A DNA stretch of 64,000 nucleotides from Acidobacteriota bacterium (GTDB lineage Bacteria > Acidobacteriota > Thermoanaerobaculia > Multivoradales > SZUA-115). The stretch is taken from NCBI GenBank assembly GCA_024277255.1, contig JAJRVQ010000134.1, positions 186,001 to 250,000 of the forward strand, in the 5' to 3' direction. Shown one piece after another: positions 37,980 through 44,977 of the stretch. The position numbers and the translations under genes are program-made. The notes under the pieces are model-generated. The model worked only from the letters and a program-made list of their open reading frames with translations. It made no database searches and had not been told where the DNA came from. Every line of letters starts with the position of its first letter. Within the stretch, counting starts at the first letter, position 1.

Positions 37980-38696
37980 TCAGCGATGGCCCGAAGCCCC
38001 GTCCGCCGCCACGGGTTGTTCGGCGGCCCGCTCTTCACCGATGCCTTGCGCCCACTCCACCACCGGATTCACCCATTGCGCAAGGGGGCTGAACAGGAAA
38101 CCGTGGCGAAGCCCCGTCTCGAGCACGATCTCACGGGCGATAAGCGAAGACGACTCCGGGTCGCTCTTCCAGGGCGGACACGAAGCCGTCAACTCGTCGC
38201 TCGCTTCGCGGAAAGCGAGGATGTGCCCGCTCGGTCCCTCGCCCCTCTCAGCGGTGAGACGGCGAACGGTCGCCGAAAGACAGGTCCCGAGAACCGCGAA
38301 GCGCAGTTCCGGGTTCTGCAGCCTCGCCGAGGCCACCAGCGCGATCGCCGCGCCCATCGACCCCCCAACGACCATGACGTGGTCCGCCGCCACGCCGGAC
38401 GCCAGAAGCTGCCGAACCTGCCCGACCACTTTGTCGGCCGAGTCACTCACCGATGCCGACCTCGGCCGGATTTCACCGCTGACGACGAAACCCCGCTGCC
38501 GAAAGGCGTCGAAGATCTTCTCCATCTCGTAGTACCCATACTGCGGGTGCAGTGGCCGCAAACTCTGTTCTACCTGGACGATTCGTCCGTGCAAGTAGAT
38601 CAGGTGGCGAGGGGATTCGGCGCCGCCCGCCACGGCCGCGGCCGACCCCGCCAACAACAGCGCAACGACGATCAAACTCAGCTTAGTGCAATGCAT
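37980..38696 (-). CDS. secreted alpha/beta-hydrolase-like protein
   Basis: A 238-residue protein with a signal peptide (LSLIVVALLLAGSAAAVAGG) followed by HLIYLHGRIVQ, the strand and oxyanion-type start of alpha/beta hydrolases. The nucleophile elbow is VVGGSMGAA with Ser113, and a His near ETGLRHGFLF could be catalytic. No characteristic lid is visible, and the substrate is unknown. The ATG at 38696 gives the signal peptide its normal form; the frame is open further upstream. It is the first gene of hydrolase-GT39-lipoprotein. Confidence 0.75.
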   Translation of the reverse strand: MHCTKLSLIVVALLLAGSAAAVAGGAESPRHLIYLHGRIVQVEQSLRPLHPQYGYYEMEKIFDAFRQRGFVVSGEIRPRSASVSDSADKVVGQVRQLLASGVAADHVMVVGGSMGAAIALVASARLQNPELRFAVLGTCLSATVRRLTAERGEGPSGHILAFREASDELTASCPPWKSDPESSSLIAREIVLETGLRHGFLFSPLAQWVNPVVEWAQGIGEERAAEQPVAADGASGHR

Positions 38697-38820
38697 TGCT
38701 CTCCTCCGATCCGTGCCGAGTTCGCTCTGCGTCCGCCGACGGAAAGAGCTGCGCGGCCCGCCTCTGTTCAGCAAGTCTGTAACCCGGAGCATGAGGCCAA
38801 TGGTACCTGCTGCTGCAAGG

Positions 38821-38883
38821 CCCAGCGGACTTCGAGCTGGGAATGCTCCCAGCGACTCGCAGCCAAAGACCCGCGAGGCTAGC
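38821..38883. repeat. 63-base imperfect direct repeat, copy A (downstream of the RelE-like toxin)
   Basis: This stretch matches 39409-39471 without gaps at 54 of 63 positions. Copy B ends inside the ABC-2 permease gene. Copy A contains the toxin stop codon and a degenerate version of the permease C-terminus (ASRVF) in the same orientation. The pair brackets the toxin-antitoxin genes, with a 588-base period. Confidence 0.7.
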
Positions 38884-39136
38884 CTGAGTATGCCTTGTCA
38901 CGCGGAAGAACGCGCAGCACGACAATCGCTGGCCCGCCCGGATCCTTTTGGAAGCGAATCCGCCACATACCCACCCGCAAGCGCCATTCCGGCGGTCGAA
39001 TCCCAGAGAGCTGAAGTACCTTTCCGGCACCAGACTCAGCGAATCTCTCAGTTGCAGCTACAATTCGCCGCCGCGTTGGCTGATCAAGCTTGCGAAGATC
39101 TTTGACAGAACGAGCGGTCCACCGAACCTCCCACAT
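38879..39136 (-). CDS. type II toxin, RelE/ParE-like
   Basis: An 85-residue basic protein starting MWEVRWTARSVKDLRKLDQP, the strand-helix opening of the RelE/ParE fold, and ending WRLRVGMWRIRFQKDPGG and VLRVLPRDKAY. The RVGMWRIRF segment carries the family's basic catalytic-site residues. It is translated from an ATG that overlaps the antitoxin stop (ATGA). The likely activity is ribosome-dependent mRNA cleavage (RelE) or gyrase poisoning (ParE); the sequence leans to RelE. Confidence 0.82.
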   Translation of the reverse strand: MWEVRWTARSVKDLRKLDQPTRRRIVAATERFAESGAGKVLQLSGIRPPEWRLRVGMWRIRFQKDPGGPAIVVLRVLPRDKAYSG

Positions 39137-39387
39137 CAGTCAAGACCGAGTTCGCGCTTTGCCTCCGCATTGGACATCTGTTGGCCGGCCCGCGCCTGCC
39201 GACGAGCTTCAGAGAGACCCTGGTCGAAATCGTCGTCGTCCGGCTCATCGTCGGCCGGAGCTGACAGCAAGGTGCGCAAAACCGGATCCGCCGTGGCTTG
39301 CAAGGCCTCCAAGACCCGTTGCACCGCCGGAAGGTCGCCTTCCGGTAGTTCGTCGACAATTCGGTGCAGTGCTTCTCGTGCTGTCAT
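39136..39387 (-). CDS. antitoxin partner of the RelE-like toxin
   Basis: An 83-residue acidic protein (MTAREALHRIVDELPEGDLP, then DDEPDDDDFDQGLSEARRQA) immediately upstream of the RelE-like toxin and overlapping its start by one base of a shared ATGA. The N-terminal helix and the acidic linker before the C-terminal tail fit an antitoxin. I do not recognise the DNA-binding type. The call relies mainly on size, charge and coupling. Confidence 0.7.
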   Translation of the reverse strand: MTAREALHRIVDELPEGDLPAVQRVLEALQATADPVLRTLLSAPADDEPDDDDFDQGLSEARRQARAGQQMSNAEAKRELGLD

Positions 39388-39408
39388 GGCGTCCCAAGTC
39401 TACAACGC

Positions 39409-39471
39409 CCCAGCGGACTTCGCGCTGAGAGCGCTCCCTGCTACTCCCAGCGAAAGACCCGCGAGGCCAGC
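39409..39471. repeat. 63-base imperfect direct repeat, copy B (3' end of the ABC-2 permease gene)
   Basis: This copy covers the last ten codons and stop of the permease gene plus 32 bases beyond. It matches 38821-38883 at 54 of 63 positions without gaps. The toxin-antitoxin genes lie between the copies. Confidence 0.7.
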
Positions 39472-40187
39472 GCCGTGCAGGCCACGAAGATCGCCACCAG
39501 CGCCGCCACCGGCGCGAGGTGGTCGCCCCAGGAGCCGCCCAGCCAGAGGCCGCGCAGCAGGGCGACGCCGTGGGTGAGCGGCGAAAGGCTGAAGAGGGCG
39601 CGCAGCGGTGTTGGGAGGTCTGCGAAGTTGAAGAAGAGGCCGGAGATCGCCACCTGCGGGTACAAGAGGAGGCTACCCAACGGCTGGGCAAAGCGGGCCG
39701 TGGGCACCAGGCTGGCGATGACGAAGCCGAGCGAGAGGATGCTCATGGTGACCAGGATCAGCGCCAGCACGAAACTCAGCGGATTCACCTGCAGCGGCTC
39801 GTTGTAGAAGCGCTTGCCCACCAGGGCGAGCAGGCTCAAGGTGACCACGCTGAGGGCGAGCTTGACCAAGACGTGGCTGGTCAAGATGGTCAGCGGCGAG
39901 AGCGGCGTGGCGCGCAGCCGTTTGAGGATGCCCCCCTCGCGGTAAATCGAGACGATGGTGATCAACGACAGCGCACTGCTCAGCGCGATCAGAATCGTCA
40001 CCAAGACGGGCAGATCTTGAGCCAGAAACTGCCCCACGTTGGGCGCCCGCCGGGCGACGCCGCCAAAGCCCCGGCTCAGCATCACGAAGACGAGGACCGG
40101 CAGAGCGATCGAGCCGATCGCCCCCATCGGCTCGCGCAAGAAGATCTTGAGTTCGAGCCAGGTCAGCTTCCACAGGCCACGCATCAT
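39441..40187 (-). CDS. ABC-2 type transporter permease
   Basis: A 248-residue integral membrane protein with six hydrophobic segments. It has GSIALPVLVFVMLSRGFGGV near the N-terminus and SIYREGGILKRLRATPLSPL in the cytosolic loop, the hallmark of ABC-2 permeases that pair with a separate ATPase. LSPLTHGVALLRGLWLG lies near the C-terminus. It is the downstream partner of the ATP-binding protein at 40230, with a 42-base gap. The two should form an exporter; the substrate is unknown. Confidence 0.9.
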   Translation of the reverse strand: MMRGLWKLTWLELKIFLREPMGAIGSIALPVLVFVMLSRGFGGVARRAPNVGQFLAQDLPVLVTILIALSSALSLITIVSIYREGGILKRLRATPLSPLTILTSHVLVKLALSVVTLSLLALVGKRFYNEPLQVNPLSFVLALILVTMSILSLGFVIASLVPTARFAQPLGSLLLYPQVAISGLFFNFADLPTPLRALFSLSPLTHGVALLRGLWLGGSWGDHLAPVAALVAIFVACTALASRVFRWE

Positions 40188-40229
40188 GCCGGTCTGCCGC
40201 TTGGTTCCACAGCGGGGTTGGCGCTGCGC

Positions 40230-41204
40230 TCAATCACGGATCAAGTGTCCGGTCAGCTTCAAGAAAACCTCCTCCAGAGTCGGCAAGACGGTGCGAAAGT
40301 CGCGCACTTTGATCGAGGTGGCCGCCAAGAACTCGATCACCTCCGAGACGAACTCCTCCCCTTCCCCGCCAAGGGTGAATACGCCGTCGTCCACAACCGC
40401 CGAGGTCACGCTGCCCAGACCCTCGAAGGCCGCCGCCTCGCCCCGCCAAGTGCTGGTAAAGATCACCTCCCGCTGCGGGCAATGGCGGCGCACCAGCTCG
40501 GCGGGGCTGCCCATCTCGATCAACCGGCCATGCTCGATGATCGCCACCCGGTCGCACAGCCGCTCGGCCTCCTCCATCAAGTGGGTGGTCAAGAAGACCG
40601 TCTTGCCCCGCTGCTTGATCCCCAAGACCAACTCCCAGATCGTGCGCCGCGCCTGCGGATCGAGACCGGTGGTCAGCTCGTCGAGGAAGACGATCTCGGG
40701 ATCGTGGATCAAGGCCAGGGCGATAAACAGCCGCTGCTTCTGGCCGCCCGAAAGGGTCATGAACTTGGCGCCGCGCTTGGCCGTCAAGCCGAGCTGATCG
40801 AGCAGGGCGGCGCTATCGACCGGCGCCGCGTAGAGCGAGGCCCACAAGTCGACCGCCTCGCCCACCTTGATCCGCTTCTGCAACTGCGCCTCCTGCAGCT
40901 GCACCCCGATGCGATGGACCAGCCGGTCGGCATCGCGCCGTGGATTCAAGCCCAGCACCGAAATCCGCCCCCCGTCCGGCTGGCGAATCCCCTCCACGCA
41001 CTCCATCGTCGTCGTCTTGCCGGCCCCGTTGGGGCCGATCAGCCCAAAAATCTCCCCTTCGCGCACCGAAAAGGAAACCTCATCCACCGCCACCGTTCTG
41101 CCATAGCTCTTGCGCAGCCCCTCGACTTCGACGACGTTGGGAGCTTGAGGGTTGGCGCGGTGGGTCACAGAGGGATAGACGGAGGGCTGGCTGCAAGGTT
41201 TCAA
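40230..41204 (-). CDS. ABC transporter ATP-binding protein
   Basis: ATPase subunit of the ABC-2 exporter, 324 residues from a TTG start at 41204 that overlaps the Fic gene stop (TTGA). Walker A is GLIGPNGAGKTTTMECVEG, the signature is TLSGGQKQRLFIALALIHDP, Walker B is VFLDELTTGLDPQARR, and the H-loop lies in VFLTTHLMEEAERLC. About 90 extra C-terminal residues resemble the regulatory tail of DrrA/CcmA-like ATPases. A GTG at 41168 is an alternative start. Coupling to the Fic gene places all three genes in one transcript. Confidence 0.92.
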   Translation of the reverse strand: MKPCSQPSVYPSVTHRANPQAPNVVEVEGLRKSYGRTVAVDEVSFSVREGEIFGLIGPNGAGKTTTMECVEGIRQPDGGRISVLGLNPRRDADRLVHRIGVQLQEAQLQKRIKVGEAVDLWASLYAAPVDSAALLDQLGLTAKRGAKFMTLSGGQKQRLFIALALIHDPEIVFLDELTTGLDPQARRTIWELVLGIKQRGKTVFLTTHLMEEAERLCDRVAIIEHGRLIEMGSPAELVRRHCPQREVIFTSTWRGEAAAFEGLGSVTSAVVDDGVFTLGGEGEEFVSEVIEFLAATSIKVRDFRTVLPTLEEVFLKLTGHLIRD

Positions 41205-42379
41205 GTGGCCGGGCGGGTGACGCCAGGCTCCGCATCGAATGGATCTTCAACCCGGCCCGGCTTGGGGATCTTCGTGGTGACCGCGAGCAAGGCGGGCGAG
41301 GCTCGGTAGTAGCGCCCTCTCTTCTTGCCCTCCGGGCCCAGCAGGCCGGCTTCGACCAGACTTTGAAGATCCCGGCCGGCTGCCCGCATCGAGATCTCAG
41401 CCAGCTTGCGGTAGGTGGCGTTGCGCACCTTGGCGCCGAGCGCGGCGTCGGCGAGAGCCTGAGCCGTTCTCTCTGGCAAACCGTGGCGTTCGGCGAGAGC
41501 TTCCACCTCCTCAAAGAGGCTCTGGTAGTACTTCGACCGCAGCAGCAGAGTGGTCGCTTGGCGAAAGTGGGCCGTCAGCATGAAGCGAATCCATGGCCGG
41601 GTATCGCGATCAGGTCGCCAACCGCCCCCGCCGACCTGCGCCAACACCCGATAATACTCGCGCGTGTTGCGGCCCAAATACTCCTCGACGCTGGCGAACA
41701 TCGGGTGGAGCACGCCGGACCTGGCCAGCACCAGCGTCTGCAAACAACGGCCCATCCTGCCATTGCCATCCGAGTAGGGGTGGATCATGACCAGGTTCAA
41801 ATGAGCCATCGCCGCCCGCACAAGGGGCGGCGCCTCCTCGTTCTCCGTTGCAAGACTTTGCACCAGGGCCTCCATCAGCGCGGGAACCGCCTCCGGCTCC
41901 GGCCCGGTAAAGACCGTTTCGTCCGTCTCGCCGTCGACCACAAAGATGGGTCGGCTGCGCCAATTGCCAGGGTGTTTCGAGAGGTCGTAGTCCACCATCA
42001 TGAAGTGGAGAGCGTTGAGCAACCCCGTCGAATACTGGAAGTGGGGCGAGTCGGCCTGCTGCAGAACCAAAGTCATGGCCCGCTGATAGCCCACATTGGC
42101 GAACCAGTTCTCACTCTTCACCTCGATCGGCTCCTCGCCCTCGACCACCGCCACGGCATCGTCGGCCGAGATCTCGTACCCTTCAATGCTGTTGGAAGCC
42201 CGCACCGCTTTGGCAAACGTATTGCGGCGCAGCAGGCCATACCACCGCCGAGGCTGAAAAGAGTAGGCCAACTGCCGCTTGAACTCCTCCACCCGATCCA
42301 CCACCGCCAGCTCGGCGCTCCCGAGGGGAGGCGGTTGAAAGAGGGGAACCGGCCCTTCTGGCCGTTGGGTTTCTACCAT
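41201..42379 (-). CDS. Fic-family protein with inhibitory helix and C-terminal winged-helix-like region
   Basis: A 392-residue Fic-fold protein that probably transfers AMP to target proteins. The catalytic motif is HPYSDGNGRMGR at 200-211. The N-terminal inhibitory motif is SNSIEG (62-67), whose Glu blocks the active site in class II Fic proteins. The last 110 residues (AALGAKVRNATYRKLAEISM ... KKRGRYYRASPAL) look like a winged helix, which suggests it binds DNA. The promoter overlaps two palindromes, and the start codon sits about nine bases from the -10 box, implying a nearly leaderless transcript. The ABC exporter genes follow. Confidence 0.9.
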   Translation of the reverse strand: MVETQRPEGPVPLFQPPPLGSAELAVVDRVEEFKRQLAYSFQPRRWYGLLRRNTFAKAVRASNSIEGYEISADDAVAVVEGEEPIEVKSENWFANVGYQRAMTLVLQQADSPHFQYSTGLLNALHFMMVDYDLSKHPGNWRSRPIFVVDGETDETVFTGPEPEAVPALMEALVQSLATENEEAPPLVRAAMAHLNLVMIHPYSDGNGRMGRCLQTLVLARSGVLHPMFASVEEYLGRNTREYYRVLAQVGGGGWRPDRDTRPWIRFMLTAHFRQATTLLLRSKYYQSLFEEVEALAERHGLPERTAQALADAALGAKVRNATYRKLAEISMRAAGRDLQSLVEAGLLGPEGKKRGRYYRASPALLAVTTKIPKPGRVEDPFDAEPGVTRPAT

Positions 42380-42384
42380 AATGA

Positions 42385-42421
42385 CCGTATCTTAACGGAC
42401 AAAATGACCGTTGTCCAACGG
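42385..42421 (-). promoter_or_regulatory. Fic promoter with two palindromic operator-like sites
   Basis: On the minus strand TTGGAC (complement of 42413-42418) and TAAGAT (complement of 42389-42394) are 18 bases apart and form a good promoter. Two CCGT-N6-ACGG palindromes, at 42385-42398 and 42408-42421, overlap the -10 and -35 boxes with starts 23 bases apart. The predicted transcript start falls within a few bases of the ATG at 42379, so the mRNA would be leaderless. The winged-helix-like tail of the Fic protein is a candidate repressor. Confidence 0.55.
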
Positions 42422-42542
42422 CATATTCCCACGCACACAGCCCCCGGCTCCCCCGTTCCTTGACTCCACGAGGCCGCAGGAAAAAGGCGACGAGCAACTG
42501 GCCCGCTATTCCGGCCCGGTGCAGCGAGTGTAGGGGGCCGCC

Positions 42543-42561
42543 GCCCGCGCACAGCGCGGGC
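42543..42561 (-). other. GC hairpin downstream of the KAP-FGE gene
   Basis: A perfect 8-base inverted repeat (GCCCGCGC / GCGCGGGC) with a 3-base loop lies about 30 bases after the stop codon. The same element sits at the same distance after the TIR-NACHT gene (44929-44947). A short GC-rich hairpin just after the variable region is a known requirement at DGR target sites. It could also serve as a terminator, but there is no T-run. Confidence 0.7.
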
Positions 42562-42591
42562 CCAAGAACCAACTCTCAATAATTTTAGTCC

Positions 42592-44769
42592 TCAACGCGA
42601 CACAAACACCACACGAAAACCCACGCGGTAGCCCTGACCCTCGGGATCGAGGTCGTTGCGGAACGCGCCGCGCAGCGCCCCCGAAATGACGCCGAAGGAG
42701 CCGCCGCGCACCACGCGCGAAGTGCCGGTCCCAGGCCCTTCAGGATCGTGCAAGGTCTCATTGGAATCCGCCTTATAGCCGCTGGCGTACCAATCTCGAC
42801 ACCACTCCCAGACGTTGCCGGCCAGGTCGTAGACTCCCTCCGGGGTAGCCCCTTCCGGGTAGCCATCGACGGGAGTCGTGCACCCCACGTTGCCGCCATA
42901 GTTCGCCCGCTCCTCATTCGGCTCTCCATCGCGCCACGGATACTCTCTCCCCTCGCGGCCGCGCGCCGCGAATTCCCACTCGGCCTCGGTCGGAAGCCGC
43001 GCCGTGCCCGCGAACCCTTTCTGATTCAGCTGTCGCGTCAGCCAAGTGCAATAGGCTTCGGCGTCTCGGTAGCTGACACCGACAACGGGGTGGCGTAGTT
43101 GGCCCTCTGGAAGTTCCCCTTCCTCCCAGGAACGGGGAGGTCTCTTGCCCACCTCTTGCACGTAGAGGGAGTAGTCCTCGTTGGTCACCGGGTAGCGGCC
43201 AATGCGGTAGGGGGAGAGGGTAACCGGGTGGGCGGGTTTTTCGTCGTCCTCACCGCTGTCGTCTGAGCCCATCATGAAGAGCTTCTTGGCCTCCAGCTCC
43301 ACCCAATCGCCCGAATCGAGATGTAGGAGGCCGGAGCGGGCGGCGTGAGTTCGGCCATCCAGGCTCGTCTCCACCGGGGTGGCGACGTGGACGAGGATCG
43401 ACATCGTGCCGGCCACCACCACCTGGACCAACGCTTCGATGTGCCGCTTCTCCAACTGCGCGCCAATCTTCCCCTCCCACTCCTTCCTGGGATCGGCCAA
43501 GCTCTCGTTGCCTTCCTCGGCTTTCGCTTTGGGTGTCGGTTCAGTCCGGCGCGCCAACACTTGCTGAGCCTGACGCACGAAACCCTCGGCGTTCTCAGTG
43601 GAGTTACGAACCTCGCGCCACTTCGGCGCCGGTAACACCTCGGCGAGCAGGTGCCAGGCGAAAACGGCGGCGAGGGGGACTTTCTTCTTCTCCCCTTCCT
43701 CTGGCGTTCCACTCACCCTCGTATCTAGCTGGCCGGTGTTCTCCAAGACAGCCAGCGCCAAGGAGAGGTCGTTGAGGAAGCGCTTGATGTGGCGCGGGTG
43801 GCGGCTTTCCAGCGCTAAGGATAGAACGGACCGTTCGTCGGAAGGGATCGCATCGGCCAGAGAAGTGTCATTGACCAAGCTGCCGATGAACTTCTCAGCA
43901 TCGGTTTCACTGACCGTCGGCAACTCCAGCGCCACCTGCACGATCTTCTCCAGATACTGATCGCCCTGTTGCTGCACCTCCTTGGGCAGGTTCTCCACCA
44001 ACCGCCGCCAGTCGACGCCGAGAAAGAAACAGACGCCCGGTAGATCCAGAAAGAGGTTGATCGCCTCCAGCACCTCGCGCACGCGCTCCTCTCGGCAACG
44101 GTCGAGGTCGTCGAGGAAGACGGCGAGGGTTTGGCTCCGCTGACTCTCCGGAGTCCATAGTTTGTCTTCGCTAAAACGTTCGGTGTCCCGCGCAGCCAGC
44201 GCGCCATCGAAGAACAGTGAGGAAAGTCGAACGAAAAGCTCACGGAAAGTGTCGTGGAAGGCCCGCCTCTTGTCCGCCTCGGAGAAGCGATTCTCAAAGC
44301 CGCCGCCGCCGACCACTCCCTTGAGCTCCGCCGGAGCAGCCAGGTAAAGGATCTTCGCGAAAAGAGAGCCCTTGTAGCTCTCTACCAGGACCTTGAGCTG
44401 GTTCCGCAGTTCTCCCTTCCGAAACTTGTCCAATAACTGCCCGAGAAATCCGGCCAGCACCGTCTCTTCGCTGGGATACTTCCAGGCGTTGAACCAGAGT
44501 GTCTCGACCTTGCGCAGATCGACCGCCTTCGTGATCTCTTCCCGATTCTCCATCATGTACTTCGCCCGCCGCAGCAAGGTCGTCTTCCCCCGCCCCCAGC
44601 CCCCACGCACCACCACTGTGAACGGCGTCGGGTTGCCCGGATTCAGAGCAAGCTGCGCCAGCGTCTTGGCCAGGCCGTCAAACTCGAACTGGAGTTCTTC
44701 GCCTCTCTCCGGTGGTTGGTCGGAGAAGAGGATGGGTAGGGAGTAGATCGAGTTTCTGGGCTGGGTCAT
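42592..44769 (-). CDS. KAP-family P-loop NTPase with a C-terminal FGE/C-type-lectin-fold domain (probable DGR target)
   Basis: A 725-residue signalling protein. The N-terminal KAP NTPase has Walker A RGGWGRGKTTLLRR (GxxGxGKT at about 56-63), KAP-typical LWFNAWKYPSEET, and Walker B FLDDLDRC at 218-225. From about 485 an FGE-sulfatase (C-type lectin fold) domain follows: HPVTLSPYRIGRYPVTNEDY, RLPTEAEWEFAARG, YDLAGNVWEWCRDW and RVVRGGSF. The paired active-site cysteines of true formylglycine-generating enzymes are missing from the last motif, so it should bind rather than catalyse. The last 40 residues carry a DGR-type variable region shared with the TIR-NACHT gene downstream of it in coordinates. 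Confidence 0.88.
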   Translation of the reverse strand: MTQPRNSIYSLPILFSDQPPERGEELQFEFDGLAKTLAQLALNPGNPTPFTVVVRGGWGRGKTTLLRRAKYMMENREEITKAVDLRKVETLWFNAWKYPSEETVLAGFLGQLLDKFRKGELRNQLKVLVESYKGSLFAKILYLAAPAELKGVVGGGGFENRFSEADKRRAFHDTFRELFVRLSSLFFDGALAARDTERFSEDKLWTPESQRSQTLAVFLDDLDRCREERVREVLEAINLFLDLPGVCFFLGVDWRRLVENLPKEVQQQGDQYLEKIVQVALELPTVSETDAEKFIGSLVNDTSLADAIPSDERSVLSLALESRHPRHIKRFLNDLSLALAVLENTGQLDTRVSGTPEEGEKKKVPLAAVFAWHLLAEVLPAPKWREVRNSTENAEGFVRQAQQVLARRTEPTPKAKAEEGNESLADPRKEWEGKIGAQLEKRHIEALVQVVVAGTMSILVHVATPVETSLDGRTHAARSGLLHLDSGDWVELEAKKLFMMGSDDSGEDDEKPAHPVTLSPYRIGRYPVTNEDYSLYVQEVGKRPPRSWEEGELPEGQLRHPVVGVSYRDAEAYCTWLTRQLNQKGFAGTARLPTEAEWEFAARGREGREYPWRDGEPNEERANYGGNVGCTTPVDGYPEGATPEGVYDLAGNVWEWCRDWYASGYKADSNETLHDPEGPGTGTSRVVRGGSFGVISGALRGAFRNDLDPEGQGYRVGFRVVFVSR
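42628..42693 (-). repeat. probable DGR variable region of the KAP-FGE gene
   Basis: Codons 693-714. Compared with the same region of the TIR-NACHT gene (45014-45079, offset 2386 bases, no gaps), 21 of 66 bases differ. Every difference changes the amino acid at one of 13 codons, while the interspersed codons (for LRGAFR, PE and the flanking GGSF and RVGFR) are identical base for base. The 29 bases upstream (42694-42722) are identical. All differences are compatible with adenine in a common template. Confidence 0.75.
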
Positions 44770-44928
44770 GGTCGATTCTTCTCCATCCGTGAACAGCGAA
44801 ACGAACTGGCCAGACTACGTTTGCAGGCTGATCGCCAGGTCCTCGGCTTCCATCTCATCGCACTTCCTCGCCTACCTTCCAGACAATCTAGCAACCCCCT
44901 CGGGTCAACCCAGCCAACTCGAACCGCC

Positions 44929-44947
44929 GCCCGCGCACGGCGCGGGC
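44929..44947 (-). other. GC hairpin downstream of the TIR-NACHT-FGE gene
   Basis: The same 8-base inverted repeat with a 3-base loop as at 42543-42561, at the identical distance from the stop codon. The 90 bases from hairpin to the last constant codons match the other gene at all but 8 positions. Confidence 0.7.
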
Positions 44948-44977
44948 CCAAGTCTCAACTATCAATAATTTAAGTCC

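Noticed and set aside
39519-41309. A 596-codon plus-strand open frame
   Set aside because: Antisense to the ABC transporter genes, with Gln/His/Arg-rich composition and no domain; a shadow of the minus-strand genes.
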